Shown here in pieces: positions 25,030 to 33,875 of a stretch of DNA of 43,393 nucleotides. How positions within the stretch are numbered: position 1 is the first letter of the stretch; each line of letters opens with the position of its first letter. The notes below the pieces were generated by a model. That model did no database searches. It had not been told where the DNA came from and worked only from the letters and a program-made list of their open reading frames with translations. The DNA is from Pseudobutyrivibrio xylanivorans DSM 14809 (lineage in GTDB: Bacteria; Bacillota; Clostridia; Lachnospirales; Lachnospiraceae), in contig NZ_FQYQ01000021.1 in NCBI RefSeq assembly GCF_900141825.1, positions 1-43,393 of the forward strand, in the 5' to 3' direction. A program made the translations under genes and the position numbers.

Positions 25030-26781
25030 ATGGCACTTGACGGAATTTCTATACACGCATTGGTTCACGAATTTAACAAAAACCTTTTAAACGGAAAAAT
25101 CAATAAAATTTCTCAACCTGAAAAGGAAGAGTTATTAATTACTATAAATACACAAAACGGAAACAAGAGACTTTTAATATCAGCAAATGCTTCTCTTCCG
25201 TTTATGTATATAACAGCTGACAATAAGCCTGCTCCTGCCACAGCACCAGGCTTTTGCATGTTGCTTAGAAAGCATATTGGTGCAGGACGAATTATCGAAA
25301 TCTCTCAGATGGAATTAGAGCGTGCTATTCGTTTTAAAATCCAGCATCTAAACGAAATGGGTGATATCACATTTAAATATCTATACGTAGAAATTATGGG
25401 AAAGCACTCTAATATCATCTTCTGTAATGAAGATAATATGATTCTAGATGCTATTAAGCATGTTCCATCATCAGTAAGCTCTGTACGTGAGGTACTTCCA
25501 GGCCGTGAGTATTTCATTCCAGCTCAGGAAGGAAAAATAAATCCTCTTACTGTCACAGAGGATTACTTTAAAAGCACCATCTTAAAGAGAAGTGAATCTA
25601 TATTCAGAGCTATCATGTCATCTTTTGTAGGAATAAGTCCTACAATTGCGAATGAAATATGTTACAGAGCCGGCATAGATTCAGACGCCAGTTGTGCATC
25701 ACTTTTCGACGAGCATAAGGACGCATTATTTAAGAGCTTTTCTGATTTAATGAAGGATGTTTCTTCAGACAAATATAATTACAACATTGTGATTGATGAA
25801 GCAAAGGACGAGCCTGTAGAATACGCTCCTGTCATCCTTACTATGTATCAGGATAAATCTTCAAAAGCTTATGAAAGCATGTCAGAAGTTTTGGTTGAAT
25901 TCTATGCTAAGAGAAATCAGTATACAAACATCAGACAAAAATCCTCTGATTTAAGAAAGATTATCTCAAATCACATAGAGCGAGCTTCTAAGAAGCTGGA
26001 TTTACAGTTAAAGCAGCTTAAGGATACTGATAAGCGTGATAAATACAAGCTTTATGGTGAATTGCTTCACACATATGGCTACGAGGCAAAGCCTCAGGAT
26101 AAATCAATTACAGTAATAAACTATTACAATAACGAAGAGCTTACTATTCCTTTGGATCCAGATTTTAGCGCATCGGAAAATGCCAAGCGATACTTCGATA
26201 AATATGCAAAGCTAAAAAGAACGGCCGAAGCACTTGATACATATATTGAACAGTCCAAGCAGGAATTGGACCTTTTAAAATCAATCGAAACTTCACTTAA
26301 TATTGCTGAGACTGAGACTGATTTGTCAGACATTAGACGAGAGCTTTCCGACCACGGATTTATCAAGAAGCATTCTGGAAACAAAAAGGAAAAGGTTAAG
26401 AAAAGCAAGCCTCTTCATTTTGTGGATGACAACGGCTTTGATATCTACGTCGGCAAAAACAATTACCAAAACGATGAGCTTACATTTAAATTTGCCACTG
26501 GCAACGACTGGTGGTTCCATACCAAAAAGATTCATGGAAGTCACGTTATCGTAAAGACGAATGGCAAAGAACTTCCTGACAGCTCCTACGAATATGCAGC
26601 AGAACTTGCGGCTTACTACTCTTCTGGCAGAGATACAGATAAAGTTGAAATAGACTATCTCCAGAAGAAGAACGTAAAAAAGCCCGCCAGTGCTGTGGCA
26701 GGCTTTGTAGTCTATTATACAAATTATTCTATGGTTGTATCTCCAACCTTAGAGCACGTAAAACTGGTTAGCCAGGAATAA
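25030..26781 (+). CDS. rqcH: Ribosome quality-control protein RqcH (NFACT family)
   Basis: 583-aa Rqc2/NEMF homologue, also named FbpA or YloA. It binds stalled 50S-peptidyl-tRNA complexes and brings tRNA-Ala to add C-terminal alanine tails. The NFACT-N domain covers about 1-270 and opens MALDGISIHALVHEF; a coiled coil lies at about 300-440; NFACT-R (DUF814) is at about 460-570, with NDWWFHTKKIHGSHVIV near 492. The residues equal to the D97/R98 pair needed for tRNA-Ala in B. subtilis are E97 and R98 here. GAAAGGAC precedes the ATG. Only intact plus-strand gene of the window; it ends inside the recG coding region, overlapping it by 33 bp tail to tail. Confidence 0.95.
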   Translation: MALDGISIHALVHEFNKNLLNGKINKISQPEKEELLITINTQNGNKRLLISANASLPFMYITADNKPAPATAPGFCMLLRKHIGAGRIIEISQMELERAIRFKIQHLNEMGDITFKYLYVEIMGKHSNIIFCNEDNMILDAIKHVPSSVSSVREVLPGREYFIPAQEGKINPLTVTEDYFKSTILKRSESIFRAIMSSFVGISPTIANEICYRAGIDSDASCASLFDEHKDALFKSFSDLMKDVSSDKYNYNIVIDEAKDEPVEYAPVILTMYQDKSSKAYESMSEVLVEFYAKRNQYTNIRQKSSDLRKIISNHIERASKKLDLQLKQLKDTDKRDKYKLYGELLHTYGYEAKPQDKSITVINYYNNEELTIPLDPDFSASENAKRYFDKYAKLKRTAEALDTYIEQSKQELDLLKSIETSLNIAETETDLSDIRRELSDHGFIKKHSGNKKEKVKKSKPLHFVDDNGFDIYVGKNNYQNDELTFKFATGNDWWFHTKKIHGSHVIVKTNGKELPDSSYEYAAELAAYYSSGRDTDKVEIDYLQKKNVKKPASAVAGFVVYYTNYSMVVSPTLEHVKLVSQE

Positions 26782-28797
26782 ATTTAATGTGGACCTTAGA
26801 TCTGGATGATTTTCCAAATCGGGGTCCTCTTTTAGTATTTGGTCAACATCATTAGATGCCATTTCAAGTTCGTAGGCATCCTGATAAATATCCGCAACCT
26901 TAAAACTAAATTCACCGCTTTGTCTCACGCCAAACATATCTCCCGGTCCTCGAAGTTTTAAGTCCTCTCTTGCTATATAAAATCCATCATTTGATTTGAG
27001 CATAATATTAAGACGATCACTCTGCTTATCATCCTTACTCTCATTCATAAGAATACAATAGCTTTGTGCATCTCCTCGTCCTACGCGTCCTCTAAGCTGA
27101 TGCAATGCAGCCAAACCAAATCTGTTTGCATTTTCAATCATAATTACAGTTGCATTAGGAACATTAACACCTACCTCCACAACTGTAGTAGATACAAGAA
27201 TCTGTGTCTTATGTTCTGCAAAATCAGCCATTACCTGATTCTTCTCAGCTGGCTTCATCTTTCCATGAAGAACTCCTACTTCATACTGATCCTTAAAATA
27301 TTCCTTAAGCTTCTTGCTGTAATCAGTAACATTCTGAGCTTCAGTTGTTTCGGAAGCCTCTACCAATGGGCAAATAATATAAACCTGATGCCCCTTCGCT
27401 ATTTCATCTGAAACAAATTTGTATGCAGTAGGTCTCATACTTTCTTTGATGACACAAGTCTTGATTGGAAGTCTGTTGGCAGGTAGCTCCTTTATAACAG
27501 ATACATGCATATTTCCATAGAGAATCATCGCAAGCGTTCTCGGAATAGGAGTAGCCGACATAACAACGATATGTGGGTGATTCCCCTTTGATGAAAGCTT
27601 ATCCCTCTGCTGTACTCCAAATCGATGCTGCTCATCTGTAATAACAAGAGCCAAATCTCCAAAGGTTCTACCTTCAGAAATAAGAGCATGGGTTCCAATT
27701 ATAAGGCAAGCTTCATTTTCATCCACAAGCTTCTGCATGGCCTTTTTTTCAGAAACTTTCATAGAGCCTGTAAAAAGTGCAACTGGTATATCCAGCCCTG
27801 CCTCATTAACCCAGTTTAAAAAAGTCTCATAGTGCTGCTTTGCTAGAACTTCGGTTGGAGCCATAATAGCAGCCTGATATCCTGAAAGCGCAACATCAAG
27901 CATCGCCAAGAAGGCAACGATTGTCTTACCGCTGCCTACATCTCCCTGAATCAATCGCTGAGTAACATAATCTCCAGTTAAATCAGAAAGCATCTCATCC
28001 AATACCTTGGACTGATCACCTGTCAGGCTGAACTTCAAACCTGCTCTAAAATCATCGGTTTCCTTGTGATGAGTAATTTGAAATTCGTTAGGAAAAGATA
28101 CCGCCTTACCTTCCTGCAACCTTGAATTCAGAATAAAGAAGAACATCTCTTCATATGCAAGACGCTTTCTCGCTGCCACTAAATCATCAAAGGTCTCTGG
28201 AAAATGATAGGTACTTATAGCCTTTGAATAAGGCACAAAACCATTTTTTTCCTCTAGTGCAGCAGGTAATCGATCATCAGATATTTTACAGTGAGCAAGA
28301 GCTTCTTTTACAGCCTTAAGGACTGTTGTGTTGCCAAGCCCCTTTGTCAGGTGATAAATAGGCTGAATCTGCTTTCTAAGCTCCAGATATTTTTCCGGTT
28401 CAAATATGGCCGGTTGGGACATTTTGAATCGCCCCTTATCAAATATCAGTCTTCCGTAAAAAATGTAAACTTTACCAGGCTCAAGAGTTCCTTTTAGGTA
28501 ATTGGAATTGAACCAAACCAAATCAACAGGTATGTCTCCCGCATAGGCTGTAGCAGATAAAATATCCATCCTGTTTTTTGAGCGAAAAGCCTTAGGAGAA
28601 GTTTTAATTCTTCCAGAAATACTTATTAATGAATTGACACTATCTTTATCTGGTGCCTGTGGCTCTGGATAAACTAAATATGTACGTGGAAAAAAAAGGA
28701 GTATATCCTCAATGGTATATACTCCTAACTTATTTAAATATTTAGCTGTCTTTTCGCCAACACCTTTTATAGTGTCTACTGGTGACAACATTTCCAT
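26749..28797 (-). CDS. recG: ATP-dependent DNA helicase RecG
   Basis: 682-aa RecG, which reverses stalled forks and processes branched DNA. The N-terminal wedge starts MLSPVDTIKGVGEKTAKYLNKLG-like, with an OB-fold region to about 150. The helicase motifs are complete: GDVGSGKTIVA (I), APTEVLAKQH (Ia), DEQHRFGV (II), MSATPIPRT (III), LVSTTVVEVGVNVPNA and QLRGRVGRG (VI). The ATG at 28797 has GGAG 8 bp upstream. It follows the fakA-like gene by 5 bp, as in Bacillus, and its 3' end overlaps rqcH in convergent orientation. Confidence 0.96.
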   Translation of the reverse strand: MEMLSPVDTIKGVGEKTAKYLNKLGVYTIEDILLFFPRTYLVYPEPQAPDKDSVNSLISISGRIKTSPKAFRSKNRMDILSATAYAGDIPVDLVWFNSNYLKGTLEPGKVYIFYGRLIFDKGRFKMSQPAIFEPEKYLELRKQIQPIYHLTKGLGNTTVLKAVKEALAHCKISDDRLPAALEEKNGFVPYSKAISTYHFPETFDDLVAARKRLAYEEMFFFILNSRLQEGKAVSFPNEFQITHHKETDDFRAGLKFSLTGDQSKVLDEMLSDLTGDYVTQRLIQGDVGSGKTIVAFLAMLDVALSGYQAAIMAPTEVLAKQHYETFLNWVNEAGLDIPVALFTGSMKVSEKKAMQKLVDENEACLIIGTHALISEGRTFGDLALVITDEQHRFGVQQRDKLSSKGNHPHIVVMSATPIPRTLAMILYGNMHVSVIKELPANRLPIKTCVIKESMRPTAYKFVSDEIAKGHQVYIICPLVEASETTEAQNVTDYSKKLKEYFKDQYEVGVLHGKMKPAEKNQVMADFAEHKTQILVSTTVVEVGVNVPNATVIMIENANRFGLAALHQLRGRVGRGDAQSYCILMNESKDDKQSDRLNIMLKSNDGFYIAREDLKLRGPGDMFGVRQSGEFSFKVADIYQDAYELEMASNDVDQILKEDPDLENHPDLRSTLNLFLANQFYVL

Positions 28798-28802
28798 TAC
28801 AT

Positions 28803-30317
28803 CTACTCCACTGAAACAATGTATGCGTAAACAGCTTGACCACCTTCAGAAATCTCTACTTCGAGATCTGGATACTTCTCTTCGATTTCCTTGCCAAGTG
28901 CCTCAGCCTTTTCCTGGTCACTTCCTTCGCCCCAGTAAATAGATACAACAGCAGAATCCTCAGAAACCATCTCATCGATCATCTCCTTGAATGCCACAGA
29001 AATATCAGCATTTACTGAAAGAAGTCCTGAGTCACCCATACCCATCCAGTCATCCTTTGTGATTTCCTTATCGTCAATCATAGTATCACGGACAGCATAA
29101 GTAACCTGACCTGTCTTAACATTCTTGATTTCCTCAGTCATGTTAGACTCATTATCCTCAACGCTTGCATCTGCATCAAATGAAATAAGAGCTGTAATTC
29201 CCTGTGGAATAGTCTTTGTAGGGATAACTACAATCTTCTTATCCTCGCAGATAGCAGCTGCCTGATTAGCAGCAAGGATAATATTTTTATTGTTAGGTAA
29301 TACAAAAACAGTCTTTGCATTAACCTTTTCTACTGCGCTAAGAATATCATCAGTACTTGGGTTCATAGTCTGACCACCTGGAATCATGTAGTCACAACCA
29401 AGCTCTGTGAAGATAGATGTAAGACCTTCGCCTGTAGCAATTGAAACAAATCCCATTTCCTTTGCTGGCTCAGAAGGAGCAGCCTTTGGCTCTTCCTTAG
29501 TCTCAGCTGTAGCATCATCACCAATCTTAATATCGCTAACTGTACCAACAGAAAGTGACTGAATCTTAGACTGAATTTCTTTAATCTGGTATGTTGCAAG
29601 TGGCTTATCTGTCTCGATAACAAATTCAATTGTAGTCTTAACCTTTTCTGCAGCCTTAACAACACCTTCACCAGCTGCTACTGGCTCGTAGTCTACTTCC
29701 TTACCAATGAGAGCATCATAAGCACCCTGAAGTACACATACAAGACCCTGTCCGCCGGAATCAACTACGCCAGCCTGCTTAAGAACGGGAAGCATATCTG
29801 GAGTCTTAGCAAGAACATCCTCTGCCTCAGCGATAACAGCCTCAGCAAACTCAACGATATCGTCAGTCTTGCCCTTCATTTCCTGTGCCTTATCAGCTGC
29901 ACCTCTGGCAACTGTAAGGATAGTACCTTCCTTAGGCTGCATAACAGCCTTGTAAGCTGTCTGTACGGCCTTTTCAAAAGCCTCAGCTAAAATATCAACT
30001 GTAACCTCATCATAATTACCCATGACCTTTGTAAGACCACGGAATAACTGAGATAAAATAACACCAGAGTTACCTCTGGCACCACGAAGTGAACCAGAAG
30101 AAATAGCCTTTGCTACTGTCTTCATATCTGCATCCTTGAGCTCAGAAACAGCATTAGCTGCAGACATGATAGTCATTGTCATATTGGTACCTGTATCACC
30201 ATCAGGTACAGGGAATACGTTTAACTCATTTATCCATTCTTTTTTAGCTTCGAGATTTCTTGCTCCCGAAAGGAACATCTTTGCTAACAAAGACGCATCG
30301 ATAGTTTGGATCTCCAC
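28803..30317 (-). CDS. FakA/YloV-type DAK2-domain kinase
   Basis: 504-aa protein of the FakA/YloV family, the ATP-binding subunit of fatty acid kinase that phosphorylates exogenous fatty acids held by a FakB (DegV) protein. The DhaL-like kinase domain spans about 1-205, with the nucleotide and magnesium site PVPDGDTGTNM (D39, D41, N45) and GSLRGARGNSGVILSQLFRG. The middle and C-terminal domains (FVSIATGEGLTSIFTELG, VFVLPNNKNIILAA, IYWGEG) are typical. No FakB is seen in the window. It is between yloU and recG, the conserved Firmicutes order. Confidence 0.9.
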   Translation of the reverse strand: MEIQTIDASLLAKMFLSGARNLEAKKEWINELNVFPVPDGDTGTNMTMTIMSAANAVSELKDADMKTVAKAISSGSLRGARGNSGVILSQLFRGLTKVMGNYDEVTVDILAEAFEKAVQTAYKAVMQPKEGTILTVARGAADKAQEMKGKTDDIVEFAEAVIAEAEDVLAKTPDMLPVLKQAGVVDSGGQGLVCVLQGAYDALIGKEVDYEPVAAGEGVVKAAEKVKTTIEFVIETDKPLATYQIKEIQSKIQSLSVGTVSDIKIGDDATAETKEEPKAAPSEPAKEMGFVSIATGEGLTSIFTELGCDYMIPGGQTMNPSTDDILSAVEKVNAKTVFVLPNNKNIILAANQAAAICEDKKIVVIPTKTIPQGITALISFDADASVEDNESNMTEEIKNVKTGQVTYAVRDTMIDDKEITKDDWMGMGDSGLLSVNADISVAFKEMIDEMVSEDSAVVSIYWGEGSDQEKAEALGKEIEEKYPDLEVEISEGGQAVYAYIVSVE

Positions 30318-30331
30318 TATAAATTGCCTCC

Positions 30332-30691
30332 TTAATCGATAACACGTACGCCTTCGACGTATATATTGATTGTATCTACATTTAATCCTGTAAATGATGA
30401 TACCTTGTACTTAACTGTTTCAATAAGATTCTCAGCTACTGCCTCGATGCTAACACCGTAAGAAACAATAACATGAAAATCAAGCGATATAGCATTATTC
30501 TCGTTAATAGAGACGCTGATACCGTGATTTAAATAATCCTTCTTTAAAAGCTTAACCAAGCCGTCTTTCATATTAACAGCTGCCATACCAACAATGCCGA
30601 AGCACTCTACAGCAACCGAACCAGCATAGGTCGCAATTACATCTGTGTCTATAACAATCTTACCAAGTTCTGTTTCCATTTGACCTTGCAT
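30332..30691 (-). CDS. Asp23/Gls24-family envelope stress protein (YloU type)
   Basis: 119-aa Asp23-domain protein. It has GKIVIDTDVIATYAGSVAVE at the start and a long strand-rich centre (VSINENNAISLDFHVIVSYG) ending VDTINIYVEGVRV. In staphylococci family members lie at the membrane and respond to envelope stress; YloU is linked to the neighbouring fatty acid kinase gene in many Firmicutes. The ATG at 30691 is chosen because GGAGG lies 9 bp before it; the open frame goes eight codons further. Confidence 0.9.
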   Translation of the reverse strand: MQGQMETELGKIVIDTDVIATYAGSVAVECFGIVGMAAVNMKDGLVKLLKKDYLNHGISVSINENNAISLDFHVIVSYGVSIEAVAENLIETVKYKVSSFTGLNVDTINIYVEGVRVID

Positions 30692-30752
30692 AAAATTCAA
30701 CCTCCAAATTCGCATATTTCTTCATGATGAAGTAATTATATACTAATCTGAG

Positions 30753-30790
30753 AAAAAATAAAAGCCACTCCCCATATAAAGAGTGACTTT
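30753..30790 (-). terminator. Terminator after rpmB
   Basis: 10-bp stem with one G-U pair (30781-30790 with 30761-30770) and a 10-base loop, followed on the minus strand by TATTTTTT (30753-30760). It lies 21 bp after the rpmB stop codon and separates it from yloU. Confidence 0.85.
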
Positions 30791-30810
30791 CAATATCGTG
30801 TCATGTAAGA

Positions 30811-30996
30811 TTAAGCACGCTCAACCTTGCCAGAACGTAAACAAGAAGTACATACATATAACTTCTTAGGTGTTCCATTCACATTACACTTAACGGACTT
30901 CACATTAGACTTCCACATATGATTGGATCTTCTATGAGAATGGCTCACATTGTTACCGAAATGAGCGCCTTTTCCACAAACTGCACATTTTGCCAT
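30811..30996 (-). CDS. rpmB: 50S ribosomal protein L28, zinc-binding form
   Basis: 61-aa L28. It starts MAKCAVCGKGAHFGNNVSHS and ends YVCTSCLRSGKVERA. The two CxxC pairs (C4/C7 and C49/C52) mark the C+ form that binds zinc; zinc-free paralogues exist in some bacteria. It is a monocistronic-looking gene: own promoter upstream and terminator downstream. A strong AAGGAGGTG site precedes the ATG. Confidence 0.97.
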   Translation of the reverse strand: MAKCAVCGKGAHFGNNVSHSHRRSNHMWKSNVKSVKCNVNGTPKKLYVCTSCLRSGKVERA

Positions 30997-31059
30997 GATT
31001 GCACCTCCTTGTAATATATTTCAAAAACCAAGTGTCGCTTCGAATTAAGCAACAAATGG

Positions 31060-31088
31060 ATTATAGCAAAGCAATTTAGAAAATGCAA
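31060..31088 (-). promoter_or_regulatory. Promoter of rpmB
   Basis: Perfect TATAAT (-10, 31060-31065) with an extended TGC before it, and TTGCAT (-35, 31083-31088) at 17 bp. The leader to the rpmB ATG is about 55 nt. An imperfect 9-bp hairpin (31085-31093 with 31112-31120) just upstream might end the PBP transcript. Confidence 0.75.
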
Positions 31089-31119
31089 TCATTTTTTCCT
31101 AAATAAATATGAATAATTG

Positions 31120-32553
31120 CTATTTTTCAAAATAAGCCTTGAAAACACTGGCTGCCAAAGGGGCCGCATACTTACTTCCATATCCTGCTCCCTCCATAAT
31201 AACAGCTACTGCCAACTTCTTGCCATTTTCATCCTTGGCATAACCTACAAACCAGGAATGAGTAATCTTTTTATTTTCGGTATACTCAGCAGTTCCAGTC
31301 TTGCCATATACCTTTAAATCTCCAAAATCCACCTTTTCAGCCGTTCCGTCAGTAACAACTGCTTCCATATACTGATTCAAAAGATTTGCCTCAGAAGCGG
31401 TAATAATAGAGCCATATGATACAGGCTCAGTTTCACTGACCACTTTACCATCATCACTGATTATACGATCTGCAATATAAGGCTCCATCAACTGACCATT
31501 ATTTGCAATAGCTGAAACCAGCATGCACATGTGAAGTGGAGAAACCGTAGTACGTCCCTGACCAATAGCTGTTTGGGCTACAATGCTTTCTTTGGTATCA
31601 CTATTAATTGCAAACTTTGAAGCCTTGGTACCACTAATCAAAGTAGGCAACGTATCATTAAACAATAAATCTTCAGCTGTAGATTGAAATTTTTCTCTAT
31701 CAATTTCAACGCCCATGGATGCATAAGCACTATTGCAGGAATTAGAAAATGCTGTAAGCAAATCTTCCTGACCATGAGACTTATTGCCACTACAGTGAAT
31801 TGTATAATCATCCACATCAAATTTGCCACTGCATTTATAAAAAAAATCTGATGGAGAATTTCCATCTCTTAAATACGCTAAGGTTGTAACAATCTTAAAA
31901 GTAGAGCCAGGTGGATATGAGCCATTTGTAGCTCGATTTAAAAGGGCTGAATCTCCTTTTTCAGTATCATTTATATCATCCCAATACTTATCAATAGTAT
32001 TAGGATTGTAATCTGGCTTTGATACCATGGAAATTATCTTACCTGTATCTGGGTCTATTGCTATAACAGCACCATCAAACATTCCAAGTCCATCATAGGC
32101 TGCTTTTTGTGTTTCATAGTCAAGAGTCGTATAAAGGCTGTCCCCCATACTCTTCTGTCCCGTCAGACTGTTATTAATCTGGTCAGAAAGAGTAATGTGT
32201 GATTTCAATAGGTCAAAGGAATAATTGGCCTCCAACCCAGCCATCCCGTGATCTACATAGCCTACGGCATGAGAAAAGAGCCTCTCGTCGGGATAGACAC
32301 GAACTTCATTGCCCTCCTCATTCTTGGTCGTTTTCGCAATAGCTCTTCCATCTGCCGTGTATATGCTTCCTCTTTCCACATCATCTGCAAAAACAGAAAA
32401 ACGTGAGTTATAGGAATTATAAATAAAGCTATCAGCATCAACCACAAGGAACCTGACAAAATACGCAATCATCCCAGCAAAAAAGATTAAAAACATAAAA
32501 GCTGTGACATAGATTTCCTTACGAATTGATTTTTTATTGTGATTAGTAGTCAT
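31120..32553 (-). CDS. Class B penicillin-binding protein (PbpA/FtsI-like transpeptidase)
   Basis: 477-aa membrane-anchored peptidoglycan transpeptidase. A single membrane segment lies near residues 14-36 (VTAFMFLIFFAGMIAYFVRF). The catalytic motifs are all present: S217-T-F-K220 in PPGSTFKIV, S272-C-N274 and K418-T-G420. The GSIYTADGRAIA box is the usual N-terminal class B signature. The start at 32553 gives a normal N-terminus; the open frame extends 31 codons upstream into the SEDS gene. It overlaps that gene by 11 bp, so the transpeptidase and its glycosyltransferase partner are coupled. Confidence 0.93.
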   Translation of the reverse strand: MTTNHNKKSIRKEIYVTAFMFLIFFAGMIAYFVRFLVVDADSFIYNSYNSRFSVFADDVERGSIYTADGRAIAKTTKNEEGNEVRVYPDERLFSHAVGYVDHGMAGLEANYSFDLLKSHITLSDQINNSLTGQKSMGDSLYTTLDYETQKAAYDGLGMFDGAVIAIDPDTGKIISMVSKPDYNPNTIDKYWDDINDTEKGDSALLNRATNGSYPPGSTFKIVTTLAYLRDGNSPSDFFYKCSGKFDVDDYTIHCSGNKSHGQEDLLTAFSNSCNSAYASMGVEIDREKFQSTAEDLLFNDTLPTLISGTKASKFAINSDTKESIVAQTAIGQGRTTVSPLHMCMLVSAIANNGQLMEPYIADRIISDDGKVVSETEPVSYGSIITASEANLLNQYMEAVVTDGTAEKVDFGDLKVYGKTGTAEYTENKKITHSWFVGYAKDENGKKLAVAVIMEGAGYGSKYAAPLAASVFKAYFEK

Positions 32554-33874
32554 ATCTTCTTCTGCCTTTCGCTGATATCCATAATTCTTCTGAACTTTCA
32601 GCAATAAAGAATCCAATAAACATTGATAATAACGAACTTCCACCATAACTAATAAATGGCAAAGTAACTCCAGTTGAAGGAATAAATTTAATTACTCCTC
32701 CTATATTTAAAATAGTCTGGATTCCAAAAATGATTGCAATTCCACTAACAACCAGCATATAAAAACTATTAGAACAGTTAAACGCACAGTTAAGGAACAT
32801 AATTGTGCTACACATGTAAATGATAATGAGACAGATTGCAACGATAGCTCCCATTTCTTCTGAAATAGCAGCAAATATAAAATCCGATACAACAACAGGA
32901 ATTTTAGCTGGCATACCATTACATATGCCAGAGCCAAGCCATCCACCTGTTCCAATGGCAAAAAGCGATTGTGAAATCTGGTATCCTTTGTCATCTACAA
33001 CAGAAAGAGGATCCAGCCAGGCTATAAATCTTGTCTGAATATGAGGAAAAGCATTAAAAGCAATTATGCCACCTACAATTGCACCTCCTATTTCAAGACC
33101 CAGTAAGATGTAATTTTTGTATGCAATAAAAGTAAGAAAAACATAAGCAGCAAGGAAAACAAGAGCTGTCCCTAAATCCTTGGAGTGCACCAGCACAAGC
33201 ACATGCATACCTGCACCTATTGTAGAAAAAAGGTATCCTCTGAAATCTCTGAAAGTAACAATGCATCCAGCAATAAAAAACAGATAAGTAATCTTAACAA
33301 TCTCACTAGGCTGAATACGTATTCCCAACACATTAAATGAAAGACGGGCTCCATATTCAATATCTCCAATAAAACTAATGGCTAGCAATGATACAATTCC
33401 AATAGCCGCAAACACAAATAAATATTTGGATATTTCAGGAATTTTTCTAAGAAAGTAAATGACAATAACAGCAACTACAAGAGAGACCACCCCATTAATA
33501 AGCTGACGAATCGACTTGTTAAAGTTTAATCTCTCAATAAATACAAAGCTGAAACAAAGCATTAACAACATATTATTAATCAGTGCCTTAGATGCAGGCA
33601 CTGATAGATTGTTTAAAAAAATAGCTATTACGGTCAAAAATATTAATTGAAAAACAGTCGTTAGAATTACATAAGGATTTTCCTTTGCAAAATATATAAC
33701 TGCAGCAGAATTGCAAAGAAATAAAACTATCATAACAGCCTGAATCGTAGTGAGAATACTCCCCACTACCTCGTTTAGCTTCGGTTCAAATATCTGAATC
33801 AGGTCTATAACAGTAAAAATAATAATGTAAGATAATATTGTTATTCTGGAAAAAGAAGTAATTACGCTAACCAC
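32543..33874 (-). CDS. SEDS-family peptidoglycan glycosyltransferase (FtsW/RodA type)
   Basis: 443-aa polytopic membrane protein with about 10-12 hydrophobic segments. SEDS marks: LGIRIQPSEIVKITYLFF, HSKDLGTALVF, GTGGWLGSGI and STGVTLPFISYGGSSLLSMF. It should polymerise lipid II in a complex with the class B PBP encoded directly downstream. Whether it serves elongation (RodA) or division (FtsW) cannot be told; zapA two genes upstream hints at division. The likely start is GTG at 33874, 1 bp after the U32 stop codon. Confidence 0.92.
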   Translation of the reverse strand: MVSVITSFSRITILSYIIIFTVIDLIQIFEPKLNEVVGSILTTIQAVMIVLFLCNSAAVIYFAKENPYVILTTVFQLIFLTVIAIFLNNLSVPASKALINNMLLMLCFSFVFIERLNFNKSIRQLINGVVSLVVAVIVIYFLRKIPEISKYLFVFAAIGIVSLLAISFIGDIEYGARLSFNVLGIRIQPSEIVKITYLFFIAGCIVTFRDFRGYLFSTIGAGMHVLVLVHSKDLGTALVFLAAYVFLTFIAYKNYILLGLEIGGAIVGGIIAFNAFPHIQTRFIAWLDPLSVVDDKGYQISQSLFAIGTGGWLGSGICNGMPAKIPVVVSDFIFAAISEEMGAIVAICLIIIYMCSTIMFLNCAFNCSNSFYMLVVSGIAIIFGIQTILNIGGVIKFIPSTGVTLPFISYGGSSLLSMFIGFFIAESSEELWISAKGRRRYDY

Positions 33875-33875
33875 T

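Noticed and set aside
31085-31120. Hairpin as a firm terminator of the PBP gene
   Set aside because: The stem is imperfect, the loop is 18 bases, and no T tract follows; it overlaps the rpmB promoter. Mentioned only as possible.
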